This document shows positions 19,765 through 28,616 of a DNA stretch of 64,000 bases, one piece after another. This DNA is from Clostridia bacterium (GTDB lineage Bacteria; Bacillota; Clostridia; Oscillospirales; Acutalibacteraceae). The notes under the pieces are model-generated. The model did not search any database, had not been told where the DNA came from, and saw only the letters and a list, made by a program, of their open reading frames with translations. How positions within the stretch are numbered: the first letter of the stretch is position 1; each line of letters opens with the position of its first letter. A program made the translations under genes and the position numbers. The DNA is taken from assembly GCA_024692685.1 (NCBI GenBank), contig JAILMJ010000053.1:51663-115662 (forward strand), given 5' to 3'.

Positions 19765-19769
19765 AAAAT

Positions 19770-19801
19770 ACCGGACAAATCGGAATTCCGATTTGTCCGG
19801 T
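19770..19801. terminator. 32-bp perfect palindrome, terminator between convergent genes
   Basis: ACCGGACAAATCGGAA and its exact complement meet with no loop bases, giving a perfect 32-bp palindrome. On the minus strand it is followed by ATTTTTTATC, so it terminates the lipoprotein/OFA transcript. On the plus strand it lies 6 nt after the InlB-repeat gene stop. Confidence 0.88.
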
Positions 19802-19816
19802 TCTGCTGTTATATAC

Positions 19817-20920
19817 TTATTTTTCGAATATGCAGGTTTTGCAATCCTCTTCGGCCGCGCCGTCCCAGTAGAGCTTTCCGTCCTTCACGGTGAAGTAACC
19901 TTCGCCGTCCTCATAAATGACTTTTGCTGTCTCGCTTCCGTCCTCTGAGAAGGTAATGTCTGATTTCTCACAGTCCGTATAGGTAAGCCTGTCGCCTTCC
20001 TTTTTGCATTCCATTTCCCAGTGGGTGGTCTCTGCGGCTGAGGATGACCAGTAAACAGTGATTTCCACTTCGTCATCTTCCTCAATAACCGTGGCGCCTG
20101 CTCTCTGAGAAACGGAGTCGCCGTAGTTGCCGCTGAGCGGAGCCGCATAGTTTATTTCATATTCGGCTTCCGACGGCGCATCGGCTGTGAAAGCGTTGCT
20201 GCTGCACTCGATGTAAATATAGTTGCCTTCCTTGATTTCGATAACACCGTCTCCGATAAGGACGGGCGTCTGAGCCTGGCTGAGATATCTGTTGGCGTCC
20301 TCAAATTTCTCCTCGAGGACATAAACCTTCCAAACAGTATCGTCGTCATCATCGGCATCGAACTGATACTCCGCGGTTTCGGAGCAGATATACGCGGTTA
20401 CGCCTGCCTCTTCAAAAGCGGATTTAGCGGTTATGACAACCGGCTCGGAGTTTATGACAAGATACGGGAATTCGGGAACATCGGCATAGGTTACAGAAAG
20501 CTTAACCTCTGCGGGGTCTACATCATTGAGCGCACTGCCGCAGAAAATATAAATATACTGACCTTCTTCGATATCAAGAATGCCGTCGCCTTTGAGCATG
20601 GGTGTTTCATTCTGAAGGAAATCCGAAATACTTTTATCGTTCTTCTCATCAAAAACATAAATGCTCCACTCGGTCTTTTCGCCCTGAGCCTCAAACTGAT
20701 ACTTTTCGGTTGCGGAGCAGATGTATGCCGTAAGCCCGCCGGTTTCGAGTCCGTCGGCACCGGTAACAACAAAAGGCTCAGAGTTTATGTTGAGATAAGG
20801 AACTTCGGGAGCGGATATTTCGGAGGTGCTCTCTTCTGTTTTTGCCGCCCGGTTTGCGCCGCAGGCAACAAGCCCTGCCATTACGGCAAGCGCTGCAAGA
20901 ATTGCGATTAACTTCTTCAT
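19817..20920 (-). CDS. lipoprotein with two tandem ~105-residue repeats
   Basis: Lipoprotein signal with lipobox L-V-A-C20. Two related domains follow at about 41-146 and 152-258. Each begins PYLxINSEPxVxT, continues with TAYICSxTxxYQF and WxxYVxxEK, then TPxLxGDGxxxIxEGxYIYI, and ends near SVTY or EINY. A different C-terminal domain (~265-367) has a YTDCEKSDITF segment and a DCKTC near the end. The domains are rich in Asp/Glu (DADDDDD in repeat two). No family was recognised. It lies one base after the OFA transporter gene in the same operon, so it may capture or sense that transporter's substrate; this is inference. Confidence 0.75.
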   Translation of the reverse strand: MKKLIAILAALAVMAGLVACGANRAAKTEESTSEISAPEVPYLNINSEPFVVTGADGLETGGLTAYICSATEKYQFEAQGEKTEWSIYVFDEKNDKSISDFLQNETPMLKGDGILDIEEGQYIYIFCGSALNDVDPAEVKLSVTYADVPEFPYLVINSEPVVITAKSAFEEAGVTAYICSETAEYQFDADDDDDTVWKVYVLEEKFEDANRYLSQAQTPVLIGDGVIEIKEGNYIYIECSSNAFTADAPSEAEYEINYAAPLSGNYGDSVSQRAGATVIEEDDEVEITVYWSSSAAETTHWEMECKKEGDRLTYTDCEKSDITFSEDGSETAKVIYEDGEGYFTVKDGKLYWDGAAEEDCKTCIFEK

Positions 20921-20921
20921 C

Positions 20922-22133
20922 TTAGTTTTCTTCCTTATTTGTTTTTTTGTTTCCGACTATGAAGAATGAAATTGCAAGGGCAACAGCATAAAGAATAATC
21001 GGAACAGTGATGACATATCTGTAATTCTGATTTGTATGAGAAAGGATAATCTCGGAAAGGTTGTTGCCTGTGAGACCCGCGATGCCCCAGGCGGAAAGAG
21101 TCAGGCCGTGAATCTTGCTCACGTTCTTCATACCGAAGCGTTCGTCAAGCAGGGCGGGAAGGGTTGAGAAACCGCCGCCGTAACCGGCATTGACAACACA
21201 CAGCAAAACAATAACGGGAATCGTATAATAAAATTTAAGCGATATACCTACTATTGCTATGCACGAAATAAAAATTATTTTATAAACCGTATTGCGCTGT
21301 TTCATTTTGTCGGACACAGTAGAATATCCTATTCTGCCGAAGGCGTTGAAGCCCGCCGTAACAGACGGAATCACCGCAAAAGCAGTAAGCGCCATACCGA
21401 GGGAAGCAAGAATCTGCTTTTCGTAGGAAATAATCATCAGGCCGCAGTGAATGTTTATGAAAAACATCAGCCAGATACCGATAAACTCCTTGTTTTTAAA
21501 CATCCTTGATGCTTTGAAATCGGTTTTGCCGACCTGCTCGGTCCAACCCTCAGGCTTCTTGAGCATAAAGTGACCCAGGAGCATCATAACAAAATACACA
21601 CCGCCGAGGATATAGAACATTGCGCTGATGTTGAGCTTTTCCTGAATGAGGGTCATAACCGGAGTCGCAATCGCCTTCGCAAGCCCGAAGCCCATTATCG
21701 AAAGACCCGTGGCGAGGCCTTTGCTGTCACTGAACCAGAGCATCAGAGTCTTGACCGGTGTAAGATAACCGACACCGAGGCCTATGCCCATTATGACGCC
21801 GTAGAAAAGGTAAATCAGAATAAGCGCAGGCACACCTGTAAGGAAATTGATGGTGACGCCCGTTCCGATCATACCGACCGTAAAGCAGACGCAGGCGATG
21901 AGGGAGGACTTGTGAATATCCACCTCAACGAATTTTCCAGCAAAGGCCGCTGACATACCAAGGAAGAAAATGGCAAGGGAAAAGGCCCAACCGACCGAGA
22001 AGGGCGACATATCGATTTTCAGGGCGATATTCTCCTTAAATGTTGACCAGCAATAAACCGTACCTATTGAGCAATGAATAAGCAGGGCCGGAATTGCAGC
22101 TCGTATCCAACGGTTTTCTTTCAGTTTACTCAT
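20922..22133 (-). CDS. OFA-family MFS transporter (oxalate/formate antiporter-like)
   Basis: 403 residues with twelve predicted membrane segments. OFA-type features are the N-terminal IHCSIGTVYCWSTFKENI, the segment-four region GLGVGYLTPVKTLMLWFSDSKGLATGLSIMGFG, and GGGFSTLPALLDERFG in the second half. Members exchange small carboxylates such as oxalate/formate, lactate or pyruvate, but most remain without a known substrate. The ribosome binding site is GGAGTTGAATTAGG. It is first in a two-gene operon with the repeat lipoprotein, which directly abuts its stop. Confidence 0.85.
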   Translation of the reverse strand: MSKLKENRWIRAAIPALLIHCSIGTVYCWSTFKENIALKIDMSPFSVGWAFSLAIFFLGMSAAFAGKFVEVDIHKSSLIACVCFTVGMIGTGVTINFLTGVPALILIYLFYGVIMGIGLGVGYLTPVKTLMLWFSDSKGLATGLSIMGFGLAKAIATPVMTLIQEKLNISAMFYILGGVYFVMMLLGHFMLKKPEGWTEQVGKTDFKASRMFKNKEFIGIWLMFFINIHCGLMIISYEKQILASLGMALTAFAVIPSVTAGFNAFGRIGYSTVSDKMKQRNTVYKIIFISCIAIVGISLKFYYTIPVIVLLCVVNAGYGGGFSTLPALLDERFGMKNVSKIHGLTLSAWGIAGLTGNNLSEIILSHTNQNYRYVITVPIILYAVALAISFFIVGNKKTNKEEN

Positions 22134-22172
22134 CCTAATTCAACTCCGTGATTATTGTTATTATAAACAGTT

Positions 22173-22197
22173 ACGGCACCGGAAACCGCGGTGCCGT
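22173..22197 (-). terminator. hairpin downstream of ddh
   Basis: ACGGCACCG and CGGTGCCGT form a nine-base stem, 19 nt past the ddh stop on the minus strand. A weak T-rich stretch (AACTGTTTATAA) follows. It may end ddh, and it lies just before the OFA gene start. Confidence 0.6.
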
Positions 22198-22215
22198 CTG
22201 TATTTTAAGACTGCA

Positions 22216-23193
22216 TCAAAGCATCATTTTTCTCATTGCTTCCGGCGTAAGGGGAGACATATCTCCGGGAGCGATATCAAAGACCGTCTTGCAGCCGGTG
22301 ATGCCTCTGATTGCCATTCTGTTAAGCGCTCTTGCAAACGCAACGATGGCGCTTGCGGTAAACTCCGGATTGGAGTCGAGTTTCAGACTGTATTCTATTG
22401 TCTGACTGTGCTCTTTGTTAAGCCCTGTTTTGCCGCTGCGGATAACGAAGCCGCCGTGGGGCAGACCCGAATGCTTCTCCTTCATTTCATCGGCGGAGAT
22501 GAAGGTGACGGTGGTGTCATAGTCCGCAAAATAATTGGGCATAGTTTTTATTTCATTTTCTATCCTTGCAAGGTCGGCTCCCTCTTCGGCAACAACATAG
22601 CACTCTCTGAGATGCTTCTGCCTTGTGGTAAGATCCGGGCAGCTGCCGCTGCGCACGGCTTCAAGAGCCGACTCGACAGGCACGGTGTACTGCCTTGCGT
22701 CAACAACTCCCTCAATACGTCTTACGGCGTCGGAATGTCCCTGACTGACTCCCTTTCCCCAGAAGGTGTAGTCCTTGCCCTCCGGCAGAATTGAGGAGGC
22801 ATAGAGTCTGTTGAGTGAAAACATTCCGGGATCCCAGCCCGCTGAGATGAGAGCTATATGACCGCTCTTGTCGGCGGCATTGTCAACATTGTCAAAATGT
22901 GAGGGTATCTTAGCGTGGGTGTCAAAACTGTCAATGACATTGAAATTCTCGGCGAGAGCCGGTGTCATAACGGGAAGATCGGTGGCGCTCCCTCCGCAGA
23001 TAATAAGGATGTCTATTTTATCCTTGAATTCAAGAACTCTGTCAGCAGAATATACGGGAACTCCGGTAAGAGTTTTGACAGTTTCAGGTGCTCTCCTTGT
23101 GAAGACGGCAACAAGTTCGGCGTCAGCGTTCTGCTTAACCGCGCACTCGACACCGCGTCCGAGGTTTCCGTATCCGTATACGGCAAGTTTCAT
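22216..23193 (-). CDS. ddh: meso-diaminopimelate D-dehydrogenase
   Basis: NADPH-dependent one-step route from tetrahydrodipicolinate to meso-diaminopimelate, for lysine and peptidoglycan. The Rossmann nucleotide-binding motif YGYGNLGRG is at the N terminus. Substrate-domain blocks ICGGSATDLP, NVIDSFDTHAKIP, SAGWDPGMFSLNRLY and WGKGVSQGHSDAVRRI are characteristic of Ddh. 325 residues, normal length. The start at 23193 is fixed by GGAGTGAGTG; the longer frame adds ten residues without support. It appears monocistronic, with its own promoter. Confidence 0.96.
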   Translation of the reverse strand: MKLAVYGYGNLGRGVECAVKQNADAELVAVFTRRAPETVKTLTGVPVYSADRVLEFKDKIDILIICGGSATDLPVMTPALAENFNVIDSFDTHAKIPSHFDNVDNAADKSGHIALISAGWDPGMFSLNRLYASSILPEGKDYTFWGKGVSQGHSDAVRRIEGVVDARQYTVPVESALEAVRSGSCPDLTTRQKHLRECYVVAEEGADLARIENEIKTMPNYFADYDTTVTFISADEMKEKHSGLPHGGFVIRSGKTGLNKEHSQTIEYSLKLDSNPEFTASAIVAFARALNRMAIRGITGCKTVFDIAPGDMSPLTPEAMRKMML

Positions 23194-23234
23194 ATCACTC
23201 ACTCCATTCAAATTTTTTTGCAATTATGTCGGTA

Positions 23235-23263
23235 ATTATACATCAGAAGCGGCAATTTGTAAA
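23235..23263 (-). promoter_or_regulatory. sigma-A-type promoter of ddh
   Basis: Minus strand: TTTACA, 17 nt, TATAAT, 41 nt before the ddh start. Confidence 0.72.
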
Positions 23264-23280
23264 TAATTTCTGCATATAAA

Positions 23281-23970
23281 TTACATAATTTCTCCGGTCA
23301 CGACATTGATTACATTTCTGTAAACCGCAACCTGGGAAGAGGATATATATTTGTCAAGATGCATAGAGCCGAAATACCAACGCCTGTATGTGCAGGCACC
23401 GGAAAGCTCTTCAAAGTAGGTATTAAGCCCGTTAACGGGAACGAACTCCGCGTCTTTAAGACGCAGGAAGGTCTTGATTTTGACAGTCGGCTCGTGAGTG
23501 ATGATGAAATCGACCTTGCAGTCTCTTTCCTCAAGATTATTTGCGCCCTCAATAAGCTCGTCCCTGTCGGGAAATTCATCTTTATCCCACGCCTTTTCCT
23601 CAAACCTTATCTCTATATCGGGACTTTCACCGCCGCCCATAGTGAAGAAAGTAAGATTGTCGATGGTAAAAATCTGCCCGCGCATCATATGAAAGATATT
23701 ATCTGCAACCTGATGCACCTTGCCGCCGTTCCATGTTGTAACCGGCAGGGCGTTAAGCATTTCAAAATTCTCGTGTGTGCCGTCAATGAAACAGATGGTA
23801 TACTTTTTTCTTGCAAGTTTTTTGAGATACTTCTGCTCCTGTCTGCCGTTATCCCAGATGAATCCGAAATCTCCGCAGACAATCAGGATATCGCCTTTTT
23901 TAAGTTTTTTCATTGCCGGAGTTTCAAATCTTGAAATATCTCCGTGCATATCTCCGGTCACATAAATCAT
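23281..23970 (-). CDS. small calcineurin-like metallophosphoesterase
   Basis: 229 residues, cytosolic, no signal or membrane segment. Metal-ligand blocks are TGDMHGD at residue 5, VCGDFGFIWD, IDGTHENFE, ITHEPT and FGSMHLDK. The usual GNHE block reads GTHE, a variant worth noting. Unlike the larger phosphoesterase in this window it stands alone with its own promoter. Its substrate is unknown; similar short proteins occur near general metabolic genes in Clostridia. Confidence 0.85.
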   Translation of the reverse strand: MIYVTGDMHGDISRFETPAMKKLKKGDILIVCGDFGFIWDNGRQEQKYLKKLARKKYTICFIDGTHENFEMLNALPVTTWNGGKVHQVADNIFHMMRGQIFTIDNLTFFTMGGGESPDIEIRFEEKAWDKDEFPDRDELIEGANNLEERDCKVDFIITHEPTVKIKTFLRLKDAEFVPVNGLNTYFEELSGACTYRRWYFGSMHLDKYISSSQVAVYRNVINVVTGEIM

Positions 23971-24033
23971 GGTGAACCTCTCCCTGTCCGCTCCCTGAGG
24001 CGCGGCTTGATATGTACGCGTTCCATAAAATAA

Positions 24034-24062
24034 ATAATACTCCTTATGAGCGGAAAAATCAA
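24034..24062 (-). promoter_or_regulatory. sigma-A-type promoter of the small phosphoesterase
   Basis: Minus strand: TTGATT, 17 nt, TATTAT. It is back to back with the ABC exporter promoter, only 10 nt apart. Confidence 0.68.
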
Positions 24063-24072
24063 GATTTCATTA

Positions 24073-24101
24073 TTGAAAATACGGCTGATATAATGTATAA
24101 T
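24073..24101 (+). promoter_or_regulatory. sigma-A-type promoter of the ABC exporter operon
   Basis: TTGAAA, 17 nt, TATAAT, 46 nt before the first exporter gene. Confidence 0.75.
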
Positions 24102-24147
24102 GCATAATGTTTGATTTACGGAAAACCACTTAAAGGACGGCATCAAA

Positions 24148-25890
24148 ATGATATCCATTCTGAAATCCCTTCGCGAATATAAAAAGCCGACCTTTCTCAC
24201 TTTGTTTTTTATCGTGGGCGAGGCACTTATAGAAACGCAGATTCCCACAAGAACAGCCGACCTTGTCAACGGCATAAAAGCGGGAATACCCATGTCCGAG
24301 GTCGCGAAAACCGGCGCAGTTCTGTTTGTAATGGCTGTTTTTTCTCTTACCTTCGGCGGACTTGCCGGTTTCACCTGCTCAAAGGCATCGGCCGGACTCG
24401 CGAAAAATCTGAGGCACGATATCTACTCCAAAGTGCAGGATTTTTCGTTTGAAAATATCGACAGATTTTCAAGTTCATCCCTTGTAACAAGGCTGACAAC
24501 GGATATAACTAATGTCCAGATGGCATATATGATGATTATCCGTATCGCAGTAAGAAGCCCGATGATGCTCACCTTTGCAATCATTATGGCTTACAGAATG
24601 AACTCAACCCTCGCCTCAACCTTCGTCGTAATCATTCCGGTGCTGGTCACCGGCCTTCTTGTGATAGGAAGGATTGCCCTGCCGGCTTTCAAAAGAGTCT
24701 TCAAAAAGTACGACAAGCTCAACGAATCAATTGAAGAAAACGCCCGCGGAATGAGGGTAGTCAAAAGTTTTGCAAGAGAGGACTACGAGATAGGCAAATT
24801 TTCAACCGCCGCCGAAAGAATACGCAAGGACTTTACCTTCGCCGAGCGGGTTGTGGCTATGAACGGCCCCGTTATGCAGATATGCCTGAACTTCAATATG
24901 GTATTTGTTCTTCTCGTAGGCGCAAAGCTTGTGGTTCAGAGCGGCGGTACTGAGCTTGATGTAGGCCAGATTTCCGCTATGCTCACCTACGCCATGCAGG
25001 TGCTTATGTCTCTTATGATGTTCTCGGTTGTATTTATTATGCTCACAATCAGCGCCGAGTCTGTTGTGCGAATCAAAGAGGTACTCAGCGAGAAGCCGGG
25101 TCTGACAAATTGTGCTTCGCCTGTCTTTGAGGTCCCCGACGGCAGCATAGATTTTGAAAACGTCAATTTCAAATACTCGGCAAAGGCCGAAAAATATGCT
25201 CTTTCCGACATCAACCTTCACATCCGCTCCGGTATGACCGTCGGAATAATCGGAGGCACGGGTGTCGGCAAGTCCTCCCTCGTCCAGCTCATACCGCGGC
25301 TTTATGACGCAACTGAAGGAAACGTTAAAATAGGCGGCATAAATATCAAAGACTATGACCTTGTCACCCTGCGTGACAGCGTCGCAATGGTGCTCCAGAA
25401 AAACCTTATCTTTTCCGGTACGATAAACGACAACCTGCGTTGGGGCAATCCGGAGGCCGGTCAGGAAGAAATAACCGAAGCCTGCAAAATGGCAATGGCC
25501 GACGAGTTTATAAAATCCTTCCCTGACGGCTATGATACAGTCATTGAGCAGGGCGGCACCAATGTATCCGGGGGTCAGAAGCAAAGGCTCTGTATCGCAA
25601 GAGCGCTCCTCAAAAAGCCGAAAATTCTCATTCTTGACGACTCCACAAGCGCCGTCGATACGAGGACGGACGCGCATATTCGCGCCGCCCTTGCCTCATA
25701 TATCCCCGAAACAACTAAAATAATTATCGCCCAGCGTGTGGCTTCCGTCCGGGATTCGGATATGATTATCGTTATGGATAACGGAAAGATTACCGCAACC
25801 GGAACCCACAGCGAACTGCTGAAAACAAGTGAAATATACCGTGAAGTATATGAACAGCAGACGAAGGGAGGTGAGGAAGATGGCGAATAA
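24148..25890 (+). CDS. ABC exporter half-transporter, degenerate ATPase site partner
   Basis: Six membrane segments followed by an ATP-binding domain (580 residues), multidrug/lipid exporter type. Walker A is GGTGVGKSS and the signature is VSGGQKQR. The Walker B catalytic Glu is replaced by Asp (LILDDSTSAVD), and the switch His is replaced by Gln (IIAQRVASV). These two changes mark the degenerate half of heterodimeric exporters such as the Thermotoga TM287/288 pair, a comparison made from memory. It overlaps the second half-transporter gene by 11 nt. The exported compound is unknown. Confidence 0.93.
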   Translation: MISILKSLREYKKPTFLTLFFIVGEALIETQIPTRTADLVNGIKAGIPMSEVAKTGAVLFVMAVFSLTFGGLAGFTCSKASAGLAKNLRHDIYSKVQDFSFENIDRFSSSSLVTRLTTDITNVQMAYMMIIRIAVRSPMMLTFAIIMAYRMNSTLASTFVVIIPVLVTGLLVIGRIALPAFKRVFKKYDKLNESIEENARGMRVVKSFAREDYEIGKFSTAAERIRKDFTFAERVVAMNGPVMQICLNFNMVFVLLVGAKLVVQSGGTELDVGQISAMLTYAMQVLMSLMMFSVVFIMLTISAESVVRIKEVLSEKPGLTNCASPVFEVPDGSIDFENVNFKYSAKAEKYALSDINLHIRSGMTVGIIGGTGVGKSSLVQLIPRLYDATEGNVKIGGINIKDYDLVTLRDSVAMVLQKNLIFSGTINDNLRWGNPEAGQEEITEACKMAMADEFIKSFPDGYDTVIEQGGTNVSGGQKQRLCIARALLKKPKILILDDSTSAVDTRTDAHIRAALASYIPETTKIIIAQRVASVRDSDMIIVMDNGKITATGTHSELLKTSEIYREVYEQQTKGGEEDGE

Positions 25891-27793
25891 TGCAAATGCG
25901 CCGAAAAAGTCGCCTTTTAACTTCAAGGTGCTGCGCAGAATTCTCGGTTACCTTTTTAAGTTCTTCCCGAAACTTTTGCCGTTGACCGCTCTGTGTATTC
26001 TCTTCTCCGCCGTGGTTGCCGCCGTTCCCGCCCTTTTCATTCAGAGGGTTTTGTCGGTAATTGAAGAATGTTATGTTGCAAGAGACTGGAGCGGAGCAAA
26101 AGAAAGAATTGTCCCCTATGTGGTTTTCCTCGCCTGTCTTTATGTGCTCTCCATCTTATCCTCCACGCTGTGGAACCAGCTTATGGCATACATAACGCAC
26201 AGTTTCCTCAACAAAATGAGAATAACGATGTTTGAGAAGATGCAGAAGCTCCCCATAAAATATTTTGACACCCACAAGCACGGCGATATCATGAGCTACT
26301 ATACCAACGATATCGACACTCTCAGGCAGCTCGTTTCGCAGTGCCTCCCGGTTCTGCTTCAATCATCCGCGATAGTGCTGAGCGTGCTTGCGATTATGGT
26401 TTATTTCAGCATTCCGATGACTCTTATAGTGCTGCTCGGCGTCATACTTATGATGATTGTTTCCACAAAGGTCGGCGGAGGCAGCGCAAAATATTTCCTG
26501 CGTCAGCAGATTTCCATAGGAAAGACGGAGGGCTTTGTGCAGGAAATGATGAACGGTCAGAAAGTTATAAAGGTATTCAATCACGAGAATCAGAGCAAAA
26601 AAGACTTTGACGTTATCAACAATCAACTGTTTTCCGACAGTTATAAGGCGCACTCCTACGCAAACTCCCTCGGTCCGATAATTATGAATATCGGCAATGT
26701 TCTGTATGTTATGATTGCAATAATCGGGGGCCTCTATATTCTTGCGGGCTTCAGGAATTTCAGCGTTTCGGGCCTGACTTTCGGTATAAGCGTGCTCGTT
26801 CCCTTCCTCAATATGTCAAAACAGTTTACCGGCAATGTCAATCAGGTAACTCAGCAGGTAAACGCTGTCGTTATGGGTATGGCGGGAGCCGAAAGAATCT
26901 TTAACCTCATGGATGAGGAAGCCGAAACGGATGACGGCTATGTTACTCTTGTCAACGCGGAAATTTCCGATAACGGCGAAATAACTGAGTCAGACAAAAT
27001 AACCGGAAAATGGGCCTGGAAACATCCGCACGGCGACGGCACTCTCAGCTATACGCAGCTGCGCGGGGATGTGAGAATGTTTGATGTCGACTTCGCATAT
27101 GTTGAAGGTAAGGATGTTCTTCACAACATTTCCGTTTATGCGGAGCCCGGTCAGAAGGTTGCGTTTGTAGGCGCAACCGGTGCGGGCAAAACCACAATCA
27201 CAAATCTTATCAACAGATTTTACGACATTGCCGACGGCAAAATCCGTTATGACGGCATTAACATAAACAAAATCAAAAAAGCCGATCTCAGGCGCTCGCT
27301 GGGCATTGTTCTTCAGGATACCAACCTTTTCACCGGCTCCGTTCTCGACAATATCCGTTACGGACGGCTTGACGCAACAGATGAGGAATGTATAGAAGCG
27401 GCAAAACTTGCAGGCGCGGACGATTTCATAACAAGACTGCCCTCGGGTTATGCCACCGAGCTTTCAAATAACGGAAGCAACCTCTCCCAGGGCCAGCGCC
27501 AGCTCATAGCCATAGCAAGGGCGGCGGTTGCCAATCCTCCGGTTATGATTCTTGACGAGGCAACCTCCTCGATCGACACAAGGACGGAGGCCATAGTTCA
27601 GAGGGGTATGGACAGACTTATGAAAAACAGAACCGTCTTTGTCATTGCCCACAGGCTGTCAACCGTTAAAAACAGCGATGTCATTATGGTGATGGACCAC
27701 GGCGAAATAATCGAACGCGGCAGCCACGATGACCTTATAGCCAGAAAAGGAGTTTATTACAGCCTTTACACCGGCGCATTTGAGCTTGAATAA
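25880..27793 (+). CDS. ABC exporter half-transporter, canonical ATPase partner
   Basis: Second subunit of the heterodimer, 637 residues from the ATG that follows GGGAGGTGAGGAAG inside the end of the first gene. Six membrane segments precede an ATPase domain with canonical motifs: Walker A GATGAGKTT, signature LSQGQRQ, Walker B MILDEATSSID and switch IAHRLST. An insert of about 40 residues between membrane and ATPase domains (SDNGEITESDKITGKWAWKH) is longer than in the partner. Catalysis should reside in the site formed by this subunit's Glu and His. Confidence 0.93.
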   Translation: MANNANAPKKSPFNFKVLRRILGYLFKFFPKLLPLTALCILFSAVVAAVPALFIQRVLSVIEECYVARDWSGAKERIVPYVVFLACLYVLSILSSTLWNQLMAYITHSFLNKMRITMFEKMQKLPIKYFDTHKHGDIMSYYTNDIDTLRQLVSQCLPVLLQSSAIVLSVLAIMVYFSIPMTLIVLLGVILMMIVSTKVGGGSAKYFLRQQISIGKTEGFVQEMMNGQKVIKVFNHENQSKKDFDVINNQLFSDSYKAHSYANSLGPIIMNIGNVLYVMIAIIGGLYILAGFRNFSVSGLTFGISVLVPFLNMSKQFTGNVNQVTQQVNAVVMGMAGAERIFNLMDEEAETDDGYVTLVNAEISDNGEITESDKITGKWAWKHPHGDGTLSYTQLRGDVRMFDVDFAYVEGKDVLHNISVYAEPGQKVAFVGATGAGKTTITNLINRFYDIADGKIRYDGININKIKKADLRRSLGIVLQDTNLFTGSVLDNIRYGRLDATDEECIEAAKLAGADDFITRLPSGYATELSNNGSNLSQGQRQLIAIARAAVANPPVMILDEATSSIDTRTEAIVQRGMDRLMKNRTVFVIAHRLSTVKNSDVIMVMDHGEIIERGSHDDLIARKGVYYSLYTGAFELE

Positions 27794-27808
27794 ATCGTTA
27801 TAAATTGA

Positions 27809-27841
27809 AACACACCTGTTCACGGAACAGGTGTGTTTTTT
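27809..27841 (+). terminator. rho-independent terminator after the ABC exporter operon
   Basis: ACACACCTGTTC, three-base loop, GAACAGGTGTGT, then TTTTTTG: a perfect twelve-base stem. The minus side is A-rich upstream (TTGAAA), so it may act on the convergent gene as well. Confidence 0.94.
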
Positions 27842-27844
27842 GAT

Positions 27845-28615
27845 TCAATATGTTATTTTAACCGTTTTTCTGTATTTTATCTCGGCTTTTGCTCTCAAAA
27901 CGGGAGGAGCGTCCGGGGAAACCTCTATACCGAGAATGCCTCCCGGTTCGGCGAAATCCGCCTTGAAAGCGCCGCCGCATCTGCTCCCGAGATAAATACC
28001 CACAGCGGTTGTTCCGCTCGCGCAGGAGCTTTCCCAGACCGATGTTTCCGGGTCTGGCACATAGACCAAAGGCGTGATGCGCTTGCTTTTTTCATCTAGA
28101 AACATTGCCCCGAGGGCTTCACAGTCAAGTGACCTGCATAGCGCGGGCATCAGGCTCTCAACCTCTTTTTTGTCTGTCTCTGATTCGATTATAAGGTGAG
28201 ATATTCCGGGAAAAACTATCATCGGCAGCTTTCTTTTTTCTCCGGAAACGGTAACTTCAGCCTCCGAAATATCCATAGCTTCAGGCATCCGGACAGAGCC
28301 TTCATAAATGCCGTTTTTCTTTTCTGCTTTAACATAAACGGGTCTGTCAGCTCCTGAAACCCTGAGCCCGCCTTCAAACCTGTCCGCTTTTTTTTCGCTG
28401 CAATAAACAGCCGCAGCAGAAATACAGGCATTTCCGCAAAACTCACCGCCTGCCATTTCAAGCCGTGTCCCGCTTACAAAACCTACCTGCTCCGCAGACG
28501 GTTCAAGCTCCATAAGCTTTCGGGCGACAAGGCTGCGAAAAGGCTTTTCAACAGGAGTATCCGCAAGAAGGGTGATATTACCCGTTGGATTTACGTAATA
28601 GTAACTTATTTCCAT
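27845..28615 (-). CDS. diaminopimelate epimerase-fold amino acid racemase, histidine racemase (CntK)-like
   Basis: Cofactor-independent racemase of the DapF fold with two active-site cysteines: C60 in GGEFCGNA and C198 in SSCASGTTAVG. It differs from true DapF, which starts FxKMxGxGNDF. Here the N terminus is YYYVNPTGNITLL, and there are PLVYVPD and WESSCASG blocks. These resemble the Staphylococcus histidine racemase CntK (staphylopine pathway) and a Fusobacterium histidine racemase as I recall them. 256 residues. It ends an operon encoding a polar amino acid ABC transporter, with one base between it and the ATPase gene. The substrate is probably an amino acid carried by that transporter; histidine is a reasoned guess. 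Confidence 0.78.
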   Translation of the reverse strand: MEISYYYVNPTGNITLLADTPVEKPFRSLVARKLMELEPSAEQVGFVSGTRLEMAGGEFCGNACISAAAVYCSEKKADRFEGGLRVSGADRPVYVKAEKKNGIYEGSVRMPEAMDISEAEVTVSGEKRKLPMIVFPGISHLIIESETDKKEVESLMPALCRSLDCEALGAMFLDEKSKRITPLVYVPDPETSVWESSCASGTTAVGIYLGSRCGGAFKADFAEPGGILGIEVSPDAPPVLRAKAEIKYRKTVKITY

Positions 28616-28616
28616 A

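Noticed and set aside
27845-28615. Annotation as dapF for lysine synthesis
   Set aside because: The DapF N-terminal signature is absent, Ddh supplies meso-DAP, and the operon is an amino acid importer.
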